Source of the DNA: CAZCVI01 sp964502145
GTDB lineage: Bacteria; Acidobacteriota; Aminicenantia; UBA2199
Length of the DNA: 46,491 nucleotides
Direction: 5' to 3'
Assembly: GCA_964502145.1 (NCBI GenBank)
Contig: CAZCVI010000062.1
Span: 1-46,491, forward strand
The notes under the pieces are model-generated. The model did no database searches. It had not been told where the DNA came from and saw nothing but the letters and a program-made list of their open reading frames with translations. Position numbers and translations under genes: made by a program. Below, piece after piece: positions 1-8,482 of the stretch; positions within the stretch are counted from its first letter, which is position 1, and each line of letters opens with the position of its first letter.

Positions 1-44
1 ATATATCTTATAAGCCGACATGTCCCAACTTCCTGGGCTTATCC

Positions 45-92
45 TGGCGCAACTAGCTTCTTAATTTCCTACCTTCATCTTTCCCCTGCGCA
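45..92 (-). repeat. Terminal fragment of the palindromic element family
   Basis: Read on the minus strand this stretch runs AAAGATGAAGGTAGGA and then AAATTAAGAAGC, which matches the terminal repeat of the small palindromic element found whole at 9092-9240 and 11869-12008. Only one end is present; the hairpin core is not seen upstream. It shows that the element also lies outside the CRISPR arrays, immediately upstream of the cas operon promoter. Confidence 0.5.
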
Positions 93-122
93 TAAATATT
101 TCCTGTTTTTTTGAGAACCCCC

Positions 123-151
123 TTGACAAATGATTTTTGTTTGATTAAAAT
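123..151 (+). promoter_or_regulatory. Sigma-70 promoter of the type III cas operon
   Basis: TTGACA at 123-128 and TAAAAT at 146-151 are separated by 17 bp, close to the sigma-70 consensus. It lies about 45 bp upstream of the first gene of the operon and no other promoter-like pair was noticed until after 7421, so it probably drives all eight genes. Confidence 0.6.
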
Positions 152-197
152 GGATTCTTCCTGATTGGGAAAGAATATTGAAGGAGGAGTTTTTTTG

Positions 198-929
198 ATG
201 GAAAGACAAATGGCAAGCAAGACTAAAACAGGGTTCATGGTTTTTGTGGCGGTAATATTTCTCTGTGCAATGGGTTACGCCCAGAAAACGGACAAGGTGG
301 AAGAACTGACTAATCGAGTAAAAATCCTTGAAGGCCAAAAAGAAAACCTGGATAAACACGCAGAACTATTGCGAAAGGAGATTCAATACGAGCAGACCAA
401 AAGCAACTGGATATTGGTTTTTTTTGGTTTCCTTGGCATTGGCAGTTTCTGGGGAGTAAGAAAATATATCAATTACAGAGTTCGTAAACACTCTGATAAG
501 ATAGTCAAAGAAATCTTTTCACAGCGGGAAAAGGAATTTCTGGAAATGGTTAGACGACAGAGCGAGGAGTTCAAACTCAAAGAGGAAAAGTCCATTCTGG
601 TGATTAGTCAGAAGGATGATAGTGACGACTTCATGCGCAGGTTTTTTAAAGAGATGGGTTTTGTTAAAGTCAAATATTGTACCATAGACCAAATTAAAAA
701 GCCTATTGATTCCGACCTAATTCTCTTCAACAATGAAAACAAATCCATCAGCCATGAGACCATAAATACTATTGGAAAAGAATCCAGAGAGGAAGTCTTT
801 TGTTTTTATTTTGGTCCCGACCATTTTGTCGCCGATGGATTCACTAAAAGAGTCAACTTCGCCAACTCGCGGCTGCAACTCTATGGCAACCTGATTAACT
901 CTCTCAGATACCAATCATTATTGAAATAA
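198..929 (+). CDS. Membrane-anchored protein, first gene of type III CRISPR operon
   Basis: A 243-residue protein of unknown family. The ATG at 198 is chosen over one at 165 because AAGGAGG lies at 181-187. Residues about 10-28 are a signal peptide or membrane anchor, 30-60 are charged and likely coiled coil, and a second hydrophobic segment (about 67-87, NWILVFFGFLGIGSFWGV) follows. The remaining ~150 residues begin with another charged helix and end in a Rossmann-like alpha/beta domain (SILVISQKDD... then DLILFNN, then VFCFYFGP). It stands 9 bp before cas10 and is cotranscribed with it. No nuclease motif and no recognisable CARF or SAVED domain could be named by eye. Position, membrane anchoring and the absence of any Csm6/Csx1 in the window suggest a cyclic-oligoadenylate-responsive membrane effector, but this is inference. 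Confidence 0.8.
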   Translation: MERQMASKTKTGFMVFVAVIFLCAMGYAQKTDKVEELTNRVKILEGQKENLDKHAELLRKEIQYEQTKSNWILVFFGFLGIGSFWGVRKYINYRVRKHSDKIVKEIFSQREKEFLEMVRRQSEEFKLKEEKSILVISQKDDSDDFMRRFFKEMGFVKVKYCTIDQIKKPIDSDLILFNNENKSISHETINTIGKESREEVFCFYFGPDHFVADGFTKRVNFANSRLQLYGNLINSLRYQSLLK

Positions 930-938
930 GGAGGTACG

Positions 939-2306
939 ATGGAATATATCCTGTACGATGTCGATAAAATCAAAGACTATGTCTTCGATTCTTTCCGACC
1001 CAAGGAAGTCAAAGGGGCTTCGGAATTTATCAAAGCTCTGGATTACGACCCCAAAACAAAGAAAAAAGAAACACTACTCCAACAACTGATGGACGAGTAC
1101 CCCGATATTACAGACGACTCTATCATCTACTCCAAAGGCGGTAGCGGTTTGATTACCTCAAGCCAAAATCAAGGGCAAGACATCTGTGACTGGTTGGATA
1201 AGCACTTCCAAGAACATACCCATGGCGGTAGCCTGACAGCCGTATTTCATAAAGAAGAACCCAGCTTCGCCACCACCATGGATATCTTGAACTTTAAAGG
1301 AAGAGAGCAGAAATCCGAAAAACGGATTACCCAAGATTTAAAGATCACTGTATTCGACAAGGAAGAAAAAAACCGCTGCGGCGCCTGCGGGAAACGAAAT
1401 TCTATCACCACCGTACCCATCGGCGGCGAACCCATTCCCTATTGCGAAACATGCTATTCCAAACGTAAATCCAAAAGCGAAGCCGATAGCCTCGAAGATA
1501 TCTGCAAAGATTCTAAGCTTATCCTCACCATTTACGGCGATTTAAACGAGGCAGGCAATCACCTGTCCAGTATTAAAGAGAAAAAGAAATTAAAAGAATT
1601 CTCCGAAGGTATTTCTGAAATCCTTGAAGAAACACGCCATAAAATCGAAACCAGACTGGAAGAGAAAGGATTCGAATCTTTGGCACCTGTCATCGGCGGT
1701 GACGATATGATCTTCTTTACCCACCCCGCTTCCTTCCCGCTAATCTTTGAGGAACTGCGTCTCATTGAAGATGCCCTTTTTCAGCGTTTAGGGAAACCCA
1801 TGAAAATGAATTTCGCTTTTCTACTCAGCAAACACAATTTCCCTATTTATCATATATTCCAATTATCCCAATCCCTTCTGGATAAAACCAAAGACGCCTA
1901 TTACCAACTCCCCGCTGATGGCGATAAAACCAGTTATTATGGCCTCTTTAAAGTATTGGAAGGCGGCCACAACCCCTCGGAAAAAGATGTGTATCCTGCC
2001 CACCAGTTCCACATGCTGCTGGAAATCGCCAAACAGATGCAACAAGATAAAAAAATCCATACCTCCGCCCTCTTTAATATACTGGACCTCCTTTCAGATA
2101 AATATTCAGAGGCAGAAGGTGAACTGAACCTGCTCTATTTCCTGGTCCAACACAAAGAATTTGAAAGTTATATCAAATCCACACCGCCCAATTTTGTTCT
2201 CTTGCACCGGGGCGCAGAAATAAAACTAACCCCCACTGTTTTGGAAGATATCATCCTCCTGCAAGACCTCGTTGGCAATGAAAATAAACCCCCGGAGGTG
2301 TCATGA
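939..2306 (+). CDS. cas10: Cas10 (type III CRISPR), HD-less, GGDD present
   Basis: Large subunit of the type III effector complex. The N-terminus (YDVDKIKDYVF, then KGAS at about 24-27) is the first palm-like domain of Cmr2/Cas10; YSKGGSG at about 67-73 is the matching beta hairpin. A zinc ribbon follows with two CxxC pairs (CGACGK, YCETCY), then the second palm with intact G253-G254-D255-D256, which in the family makes cyclic oligoadenylate on target RNA binding. At 455 residues it is much shorter than the usual 700-900, and no N-terminal HD nuclease domain is present, so it is expected to signal but not to cut single-stranded DNA. A strong AAGGAGGT lies before the ATG, and the stop overlaps the next start (ATGA). 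Confidence 0.93.
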   Translation: MEYILYDVDKIKDYVFDSFRPKEVKGASEFIKALDYDPKTKKKETLLQQLMDEYPDITDDSIIYSKGGSGLITSSQNQGQDICDWLDKHFQEHTHGGSLTAVFHKEEPSFATTMDILNFKGREQKSEKRITQDLKITVFDKEEKNRCGACGKRNSITTVPIGGEPIPYCETCYSKRKSKSEADSLEDICKDSKLILTIYGDLNEAGNHLSSIKEKKKLKEFSEGISEILEETRHKIETRLEEKGFESLAPVIGGDDMIFFTHPASFPLIFEELRLIEDALFQRLGKPMKMNFAFLLSKHNFPIYHIFQLSQSLLDKTKDAYYQLPADGDKTSYYGLFKVLEGGHNPSEKDVYPAHQFHMLLEIAKQMQQDKKIHTSALFNILDLLSDKYSEAEGELNLLYFLVQHKEFESYIKSTPPNFVLLHRGAEIKLTPTVLEDIILLQDLVGNENKPPEVS

Positions 2307-4048
2307 GCAATCACATCCAACTCACCTTGATTCCCGAATCATCCTTTTTACTCGGTGGCGTCACCATTAACCCCGCATACGACTCCGTCACCGCTCTGGA
2401 TGAAAACAACCTGCCTTATTTAACCGCCACTGCCATCAAAGGTGCATTAAGAATCGAATTCGAAGCCTTTGTCCGTGGTATCGGCCAGGAAACCCTGTGT
2501 GATTTTGACGCCGATATCAAAGGTTGCAAAACCTGTCTCTCTTGCCGACTCTTTGGCGGTGGCAATGAAGAAGGAAAACTCCGTTTTAATGCCGCGTTCA
2601 TTAAAGACCCGGATATCGTGTTACCCAATGCCGTGCGTCATGACCTACTGGCCAAAGGCAAACGCGAAGGCGTGTCCATCTCACGTACCCTGGGCAAAGC
2701 AAAGGATAAAGCCTATTTCACCAAGCTGGCCTTTCCTAATATGAATAAAATACGGAAAATTCTTTTTACCACCCAGATCAATATCCGCTGGGAGCTGGAT
2801 GGCACAGAGAAAGAGTATCTGGACATGTTTTTTAAGTATCTCGGTGAAGCCGGTCTTTTTATGGGTTCCCGGAAAAGCGTGGGCCTCGGATATTTTGCCA
2901 TTGACTGTCACATGCCCGAAACGTTCACCCCAACAGAGACCGTGGACACCTCCAGAAAAGAGTTAAAACTGTACAAAATCACCCTGGAAACCCAGGAACC
3001 CCTCTTGGTAGGCAATACCAAAAACAAATACATTATTGATACCCTGCCCTATATTCCCGCGTCCACTCTGGGCGGCACCATTGGTTTCAGATTGGGTGAA
3101 CATGGCATCCCGAAAGAAACCCTGGAAGCCATGTTCGATGTTCAGAATTCCTTTTCCACCTTTAATTGTTATTTGAAAACCCCCTATCCCCTTCCCCTGT
3201 CACAACGAATTGAAAAAGGCAAACCGGACCCCCGCAAAGATATTCTGATTCCAGACTACCTGATCAAATTAGCCATTGAGCAGGATAAATTTGCATTCGT
3301 CCAAACTCTCTTCAATGCTTTATACAAAAAGAATCTGCGCCCGGACAAAGTTTGCAAAAAGCCCAATACCTTTTATAATGCCAAGTTGGCCATTGGTAGA
3401 GAATTGCAAAAAGCAGGCGATGGGTTGTTATACTCCATGGAATTAATTCCCAAGGGGTGCCAATTCCAGGGTTTTATGATCGGCGAAACCTGGGCCGTGG
3501 AGACACTAAAAAAGATCGGGGAATTATGCATGGGTGGCAAACGCACCCGCGGTTTTGGGCGTACCAAAATCTCCGCCATAGAAGAACCCACCCACACCAA
3601 ATGGCTTAAAGGAAACGAGGAAAAAAGCGTGGATACTCTTTTAAAAGAAATGGCCACTGAATATTCCATATCTTTACCTCAAGAACGAACCTTTTTTACC
3701 TTGGACTTGCTATCCGATTTCGTCTTTCCTGAAAAAGACTACACCGGACCAAGGACATTTAAAGGCTTTTTGGAAGAACATCTGTTTAACGGTCTGGAGG
3801 TACAAGTTGAAAAAGCCTTCGTTGAGATCATCCAGCGTGGCGGTTACGATTTTAGAAAGAAGCATGTCAAACCCATGATGGAATGGATTGCCGCAGGTTC
3901 CACGTTTCTTGTTTCTGTTCCCCAAAGCCACCAAGATGATTTTAAAAAGAATATAGACAATTTAGTAGCAGATAGTACTCAATATAAATGGGATTCCACC
4001 CTCTTGTTCCGGTTGGATGCCCCAGAACACATCACCATATGGAGGTAA
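2303..4048 (+). CDS. Double-RAMP Csx10-like type III Cas protein
   Basis: A 581-residue protein with two RAMP domains, ATGA-coupled to cas10. The first (about 1-210) carries a TAxAIKGALR segment, a CKTCLSCRLFGG cysteine cluster and a glycine-rich loop (MGSRKSVGLGYF). The second (about 225-430) repeats the plan with IPASTLGGTIG and a terminal MGGKRTRGFGRT loop. The last ~150 residues have no recognised motif. The arrangement is most like Csx10, the Cas5-group marker of subtype III-D, which would cap the crRNA 5-prime end near Cas10. A Cas7-Cas5 fusion is an alternative reading. RAMP identity is secure; the Csx10 assignment is moderately sure. Confidence 0.8.
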   Translation: MSNHIQLTLIPESSFLLGGVTINPAYDSVTALDENNLPYLTATAIKGALRIEFEAFVRGIGQETLCDFDADIKGCKTCLSCRLFGGGNEEGKLRFNAAFIKDPDIVLPNAVRHDLLAKGKREGVSISRTLGKAKDKAYFTKLAFPNMNKIRKILFTTQINIRWELDGTEKEYLDMFFKYLGEAGLFMGSRKSVGLGYFAIDCHMPETFTPTETVDTSRKELKLYKITLETQEPLLVGNTKNKYIIDTLPYIPASTLGGTIGFRLGEHGIPKETLEAMFDVQNSFSTFNCYLKTPYPLPLSQRIEKGKPDPRKDILIPDYLIKLAIEQDKFAFVQTLFNALYKKNLRPDKVCKKPNTFYNAKLAIGRELQKAGDGLLYSMELIPKGCQFQGFMIGETWAVETLKKIGELCMGGKRTRGFGRTKISAIEEPTHTKWLKGNEEKSVDTLLKEMATEYSISLPQERTFFTLDLLSDFVFPEKDYTGPRTFKGFLEEHLFNGLEVQVEKAFVEIIQRGGYDFRKKHVKPMMEWIAAGSTFLVSVPQSHQDDFKKNIDNLVADSTQYKWDSTLLFRLDAPEHITIWR

Positions 4049-4050
4049 CC

Positions 4051-4371
4051 ATGAGCGACTTTTTAGACAAATTAAACGTGTTAAACGAGAATAAGGATAA
4101 AATTATCCAAGAGGTCAGGAAAATCAGTACTGTAGGCGTAACGAAAAACCAGGCGCAAAACTTACGAGAAAGTGCGGTACGCACTGAATCCATTGATGAA
4201 CTGTTACTTTATATTGAGTACCAATGCGTCAGAGATAGGAACCTGAAACAAGCTGGGGCCCAATTAGCCGAATTAATTAAACGGCATAAAGAGAAAGGGA
4301 TTGAAGTCATCCGGTTCATGCTGGGTACTTTCGCCCGTTGGGTCATGATTGAAAGTAAAAGAGGAGCTTAA
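4051..4371 (+). CDS. Cas11/Csm2-like small subunit
   Basis: A 106-residue, helix-rich protein. The ATG at 4051 is preferred over one at 3988 because GGAGG lies just before it and the longer frame overlaps the previous gene. It has the size and the hydrophobic spacing of Csm2/Cas11 small subunits, with a central helix (SIDELLLYIEYQ) and a C-terminal helix ending in ARWVMIE, and it lies between RAMP genes as csm2 does in III-A and III-D operons. The family's role is to line the belly of the effector complex along the crRNA-target duplex. Sequence is too divergent for certainty by eye. Confidence 0.7.
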   Translation: MSDFLDKLNVLNENKDKIIQEVRKISTVGVTKNQAQNLRESAVRTESIDELLLYIEYQCVRDRNLKQAGAQLAELIKRHKEKGIEVIRFMLGTFARWVMIESKRGA

Positions 4372-4373
4372 CC

Positions 4374-5180
4374 ATGAACGCTCATCTGAAAGTATTACGG
4401 GAGAAAGTGATTATCCGTGGCACGGTAAAACCCTTAACCGCCCTTCATATAGGCTCGCAACGTTCTTTTGACCCGGTGGATTCCGATGCGCCGGTGATTA
4501 AAGACCCTGCGGGAAACCCTTATATTCCCGGTTCATCCTTTAAAGGTGTATTACGAAGTTTTATTGAAGGGTTTCTCGGTGGCGCCGATTTAAAGGAAGG
4601 CTTAAGGCCCTGTTTTCCTACCGATGACGACCATTGCGTGGAACGGGAGAAATGGAATGAGCAGGCGACTATTTTAGAAAAGGCCTGCCCCGTATGCCGT
4701 ATATTTGGCAGTTCCTTTATGGGTGGGAAACTCAAAATCAAAGACATGCCGATTCTGAGTGAGTGGAATAATACCTTTTATCGCATCCGGGATGGTGTCG
4801 TTATTGACCGGGACAGCCGCACCGCACGGGATAAAGGCAAATATGATTTTGAAATCGTTTCCCCCGGCGTGGAGTTTTCGTTGGAAATTATCGGCGACAA
4901 CCTCGAACCCTATGAGACAGGCTTGATTTTTACTGCCTTTGATCTCATATCCGAGGGGTTCGGCGCGTTGGGTGGTAATGTGTCCAGAGGAACCGGCAGG
5001 ATAGCCATTGCTCTCACCCAGATTGAGATATTAAATACCAAGAACTTTTTTACCCAATATCACCACAACAAAGAAGGCATCGGCTCAGAAAAAAAAGAAG
5101 GCGCAGAATTTGCCGCCTATAAAGCCCAGATGAAAGAGGCATTTATCAAGAAATTCAGCCCGGAGGTCGCCCATGTTTAA
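4374..5180 (+). CDS. csm3: Csm3-like Cas7 backbone RAMP with catalytic Asp
   Basis: A 268-residue Cas7 protein. Motifs in order: DPVDSDAPVIKDP at about 30-42, where Csm3 carries its target-RNA-cleaving Asp; YIPGSSFKGVLRSF, the RAMP crRNA-binding helix; CPVCRIFGS, the zinc-binding finger; IDRDSRTARDKGKYDFE, the thumb region; and the C-terminal glycine-rich ALGGNVSRGTGR. In this family it forms the crRNA-binding backbone and cuts target RNA every six nucleotides. The gene starts 2 bp after the small subunit and its last 8 bp overlap the next gene. Confidence 0.9.
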   Translation: MNAHLKVLREKVIIRGTVKPLTALHIGSQRSFDPVDSDAPVIKDPAGNPYIPGSSFKGVLRSFIEGFLGGADLKEGLRPCFPTDDDHCVEREKWNEQATILEKACPVCRIFGSSFMGGKLKIKDMPILSEWNNTFYRIRDGVVIDRDSRTARDKGKYDFEIVSPGVEFSLEIIGDNLEPYETGLIFTAFDLISEGFGALGGNVSRGTGRIAIALTQIEILNTKNFFTQYHHNKEGIGSEKKEGAEFAAYKAQMKEAFIKKFSPEVAHV

Positions 5181-6105
5181 AACCACCTTTAATATGATGA
5201 AATTAAAAGTTCGCATCACCCTGCAAACCCCTTTGTTGGTGGCATCGGGAAAAACCTTTGACGTCACCAGCCCGGACATCCAATTTATCAAGATTACCAC
5301 CGCTCAAGGAGAGACCGTATACATTCCCGGTTCTTCCGTCAAGGGTGTGTTGCGGGGCGGCATGGAAGCCATCCTGGGGGAAAGTGAGCGCTGGCAATCC
5401 AAAATATGCTGCACCTCCGAAAAGATGTGCCATGACCTGTACAGAGACCCTAAAAAGAGAGAGAAAGTTTCATATCAATTACACTGCCCCGTGTGCCGGA
5501 TGTTTGGGTCCGGTGACCTCGCATCACGTTTGGAAATTGCCGATGTCTTCCCTTTTGATTTTGCCGATTCAGACGAAGTAAAAAAACAAAGAATAGCGGC
5601 CATACAATCCCTGATAACCTCCCGCAATGGCATCAAAATCGACCGCAAAACCGGGAAAACACTTCCTGGTGCTTTATTTGAATATGAAGTACTCGGCGGT
5701 GGCGAACTTTTTGGAGAATTTACCTTTACCAATTATGAACTCTATCAACCCGGTTTGTTAATGATGCTGTTCGACCTCTCCAATGAAGGGTTCTTGCGTT
5801 ATGGCCATTCCAAATCCAGGGGCCTGGGTATGTTGCGTTTTGATATTTTCTCCATGAAAGTCTTGCAAATGGGCAAACTCAAAGGAAAAACCCTAAAAGG
5901 TGTGGGCATATTGCCCCCACCGGAAAAAGGGAATACCGATTATGGTTTTTACCTGAAGGAGCAGGATCACATCCACAAGGAATACCCCAATGAAGCGAAC
6001 ATGCTCTATTCGACTTTTGAATTTACCGATAAGCAAGTCCTTCAAGAAGTGGCCGGAAGTTTTAAAGAAAAGATCGAGACCTTCCTCACGGCACCTTCGG
6101 TCTGA
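5173..6105 (+). CDS. Second Cas7-like RAMP (Csm3 group)
   Basis: A 310-residue RAMP. TFDVTSPDIQFIK lies at the position of the catalytic loop and has an Asp (TSPD) that could be catalytic. IPGSSVKGVLRGG, CPVCRMFGSGD, IDRKTGKTLPGALFEYE and the GHSKSRGLG glycine loop follow. It overlaps the previous gene by 8 bp, with a CGGAGG upstream. Several different Cas7 paralogues, rather than copies of one, are typical of III-D and III-B operons. It is probably a backbone subunit at a fixed place in the complex; whether it cuts RNA cannot be told from sequence alone. Confidence 0.88.
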   Translation: MFKTTFNMMKLKVRITLQTPLLVASGKTFDVTSPDIQFIKITTAQGETVYIPGSSVKGVLRGGMEAILGESERWQSKICCTSEKMCHDLYRDPKKREKVSYQLHCPVCRMFGSGDLASRLEIADVFPFDFADSDEVKKQRIAAIQSLITSRNGIKIDRKTGKTLPGALFEYEVLGGGELFGEFTFTNYELYQPGLLMMLFDLSNEGFLRYGHSKSRGLGMLRFDIFSMKVLQMGKLKGKTLKGVGILPPPEKGNTDYGFYLKEQDHIHKEYPNEANMLYSTFEFTDKQVLQEVAGSFKEKIETFLTAPSV

Positions 6106-6123
6106 GTAAAAAAGGAGGCCACC

Positions 6124-7035
6124 ATGGGATTAGATTTATTCAAAGGTTCTTCGTACTCCGGTCCACCCCGTTCGGATGAACCCGTCCGTATGGAACGGAA
6201 TTACTTTTTCCTCTATGACAATGAATCCCCCCAGATTGATCTGTACTCTTACCAGACCAGCCAGGGGAAAAAGTATTATGTCAAGCTGTTTATCACCATC
6301 ACCACGCTTCAGGATATCTTTATTGGCAGCGGGGAAATCGATAAAATTGCCAACCAGTTGGTGGATGTCTTTTCTTACATTACCCCCGAAAAGGGCAAAA
6401 AAACATGGAACATCCCCGGTTCATCCTTAAAAGGATGTATCTTCACCCATCTTTCCATGTTTTTGCAGTCACGTTCCACTGATTTTTTCAGTGCCAAGGA
6501 TGGCCCAGCCAAAGTATTCTTTGCCGACCTGCCCATCCGTTCAAAGAGTCAAGCGACCCACAAAAGTATTCCCGCTCGTTTTTCACCCAAAGGCGTGCCG
6601 GACAATGTCAGTTTTAAATTGTATAAAAAGGAGTATGTCAAAGATACCTTGCCGCAGGGCAGTTATGCCACTGAACCCGGCAAGGAACGCATTCAGGCCA
6701 TACCTACTGGCAGCCAATTTTCCAGCTTCATTCATGGCAAGCAATTGGATGAGTATGAAATGGCCATGTTAATAGTGGCGCTCGGTGCTTTCCCTGGTTA
6801 TTCTTTTCAGTTTAAAATGGGCGGTGCCAAGAATCGCGCTATGGGTTTGGTGCGTTTGGACATCGATTTTGACAAATCTTTTTATGCCTTATCCTTAAAA
6901 GACATCTTCGCCCAAAAGGTTCTGCCTCTTTCCAATCTCAAACCCAACCTGGAAAAAGTTTTGGCGCAACTAAAGCAGGATAGTCCCAAACTGGACACGG
7001 TGATCAAAAAATTGCAGGGAGAGTATGGACAATGA
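6124..7035 (+). CDS. Third Cas7-like RAMP (Csm5-like)
   Basis: A 303-residue protein preceded by AAAGGAGG. After a ~50-residue N-terminal extension it shows a beta strand and an IGSGE loop, the RAMP motif WNIPGSSLKGCIF (about 98-110), FADLPI, and a C-terminal glycine-rich segment (MGGAKNRAMGLVRLDI). It lacks the CPVC zinc finger present in its two upstream neighbours, which makes it more like the terminal Csm5-type Cas7 that binds the 3-prime end of crRNA; this placement is inference. Its stop overlaps the next start as ATGA. Confidence 0.82.
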   Translation: MGLDLFKGSSYSGPPRSDEPVRMERNYFFLYDNESPQIDLYSYQTSQGKKYYVKLFITITTLQDIFIGSGEIDKIANQLVDVFSYITPEKGKKTWNIPGSSLKGCIFTHLSMFLQSRSTDFFSAKDGPAKVFFADLPIRSKSQATHKSIPARFSPKGVPDNVSFKLYKKEYVKDTLPQGSYATEPGKERIQAIPTGSQFSSFIHGKQLDEYEMAMLIVALGAFPGYSFQFKMGGAKNRAMGLVRLDIDFDKSFYALSLKDIFAQKVLPLSNLKPNLEKVLAQLKQDSPKLDTVIKKLQGEYGQ

Positions 7036-7421
7036 GCACGCAGCAGTTATTAACCGATGCAAAGAACACGGTATTGGCTTTAAAAAAGGAAGAGCAGCGC
7101 AACATTAATCCCTATGCTTCTTTTGCCCATCAGATGATCGGTCTCATTGGTGACAACAAAGTAAAAACCAAGGCCGATGTGTTGGCTTTTACCCGCGCCT
7201 CCTATTCCCGTCCCAACCTCAATCGGCAGTGGCGACTGTTTGGCAATGTACTGGAGAAACAATTGCCGATGAATATCAATCAAGAGGATATGCTTACCTT
7301 TTTCGGTTACTTGAAGCGGATGTTGACCATTGAAGGGAAGAAGGAGTTTGAAAACAAGAATAAGCATTCATTTGAAAAGAAATCGTATTCTCCCAATAAT
7401 TATAGAGGAAATAAAAAATGA
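7032..7421 (+). CDS. Small conserved-position protein ending the type III operon
   Basis: A 129-residue protein translationally coupled (ATGA) to the last RAMP gene. It appears all-helical: two short helices, then YASFAHQMIGLIGDNKV, and a C-terminal basic, Asn/Lys-rich tail (NKNKHSFEKKSYSPNNYRG) that could bind RNA. No family was recognised. III-D operons often carry csx19 or a second small subunit in this place, so it may be a divergent subunit of the complex. Its coupling to the RAMP gene makes a role in the effector complex more likely than a free-standing function. Confidence 0.75.
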   Translation: MSTQQLLTDAKNTVLALKKEEQRNINPYASFAHQMIGLIGDNKVKTKADVLAFTRASYSRPNLNRQWRLFGNVLEKQLPMNINQEDMLTFFGYLKRMLTIEGKKEFENKNKHSFEKKSYSPNNYRGNKK

Positions 7422-7482
7422 AGCCTGCGGGCAGGATTGATCGGTAAAATTTGAAGTAGTTCTTTGACTGTTTTGTAAAAAC

Positions 7483-7497
7483 ACTTCGTCTTTTCAA
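7483..7497 (+). repeat. Right-end remnant of palindromic element in a CRISPR repeat
   Basis: CTTCGTCTTTTCAA directly precedes the 3-prime half of a CRISPR repeat. It matches the right end of the element at 9092-9240 (CTTCGTCTTTTAAA), which is also followed by the same half repeat. The rest of the element and the leader of array 1 are missing. Confidence 0.55.
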
Positions 7498-7792
7498 GGG
7501 GGACGGAAACCTTTCTCCGCAAGCTGCAACGATAACGATGTCGACAGTCCAACAGGACATCCCCTGTATAGGGGGACGGAAACACATGTAAAGAGCCGTC
7601 ATCCAGTCCTTCATTGTCCAACCGGACATCCCCTGTATAAGGGGACGGAAACAGTGCTGCAAACCCCTGTACAGCTTGTTCAGCCAGTCCAAAAGTTCAT
7701 CCCTCTGGGAGGCACGAAAACTCTGGATCAATACCTTCAGGTTAATCATCAGAAGTCCAAAAGGACATCCTGTTAATCAAAGGGACGGTATC
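7498..7792 (+). CRISPR. CRISPR array 1, leader lost, right end degenerate
   Basis: Half repeat at 7498-7510, full 37-bp repeats at 7547-7583 and 7616-7652, and degenerate repeats at about 7687-7721 and 7755-7792. Spacers are 32-36 bp. Intact repeats start with GTCCAACAGGACATCCCC or a one-base variant of it, have a loop of the TGTATAG type and end with GACGGAAAC. Decay toward the right marks the trailer end, so transcription is on the plus strand. The left end is a repeat broken at its loop by an element remnant, and no leader is found. It is an old, probably static array. Confidence 0.9.
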
Positions 7793-7822
7793 CATTCTAA
7801 GGCCAATTGTTGGATACCGTCC
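7783..7822. repeat. 11-bp inverted repeat at trailer end of array 1
   Basis: GGACGGTATCC at 7783-7793, part of the last degenerate CRISPR repeat, is perfectly complementary to GGATACCGTCC at 7812-7822, with an 18-base loop. It could end the array transcript, though there is no T-run after it. Confidence 0.5.
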
Positions 7823-7850
7823 ATGGCCCCATCTTAACTATTTATTAAAT

Positions 7851-8006
7851 ATTGGATTATGCATTGGATTATGCATTGGATTATGCATTGGAATATGCAT
7901 TGGAATATGCATTGGAATATGCATTGGATTGTGCATTGGAATATGCATTGGAATATGCATTGGATTGTGCATTGGAATATGCATTGGATTGTGCATTGGA
8001 TTACGC
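7851..8006. repeat. 12-bp tandem repeat, 13 units
   Basis: Thirteen tandem copies of a 12-bp unit ATTGGATTATGC, with variants ATTGGAATATGC and ATTGGATTGTGC. Each junction forms the palindrome ATGCAT or close to it. Because 12 is a multiple of three, both strands stay open for a while (repeating MHWI/MHWN on plus, IQCI/FQCI on minus); no ribosome-binding site supports translation. Confidence 0.95.
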
Positions 8007-8317
8007 ATTTGATTATTAAATCTCTTATCATTTTACCGTTTTTCGATTTTAAAATTCTTTTAAATCTCTTCACCATCTTCTCCCATCTTTTTTTAAATCC
8101 GTTAATTTTCATTATTTTTTACTCCTATTTAATATTTTTTGGATGTTCTTTTCATCCATCACTTATATATAAAAAAAAACACTGCGATTTAAAGATTTCT
8201 GTATTTTTTTTTCATTATTCAAATCGACATTGCGAGGCAATGATAAAAAAAAGGAGCTTCCAAGAATAGACAGGCAATCCAATCGATGCAATAATCTGGC
8301 AGTTCATCCATATCAGT
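8007..8317. other. AT-rich noncoding stretch
   Basis: About 310 bp, very AT-rich at first, with no convincing gene. At 8234-8285 there is a short stretch with a GCGAGGCAATG and GGCAATCC pattern that resembles the dispersed intergenic repeats of many genomes; only one copy is seen here. Confidence 0.5.
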
Positions 8318-8464
8318 TTCTGAACCGTGATTCGTCTGAATAACGGATGACCAGGATTCGGATTGCCCGATAGCAGAGTTCAATGCTTGAAATTTCCGGT
8401 GATGTCCGGGAGTAATTACAGACCATCCTGATAATCCTTAAATCCTACAAATCACGGTTTAGAC
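8318..8464. repeat. Large imperfect inverted repeat
   Basis: The left arm (from GAACCGTGATTCGTCTGA at 8321) and the right arm (ending AAATCACGGTTTAGAC at 8464) are imperfectly complementary over about 45 bp. The arms include GGATGACCAGGATT and its counterpart CATCCTGATAATCC. It resembles common noncoding palindromic elements; no reading frame lies inside. Confidence 0.6.
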
Positions 8465-8482
8465 AATAAAGTTGCAAGATGC

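Noticed and set aside
7859..8269. Plus-strand open frame with MHWI/MHWN repeats, and its minus-strand counterpart
   Set aside because: Both come from the 12-bp tandem repeat, have no ribosome-binding site and run on into low-complexity AT-rich sequence.
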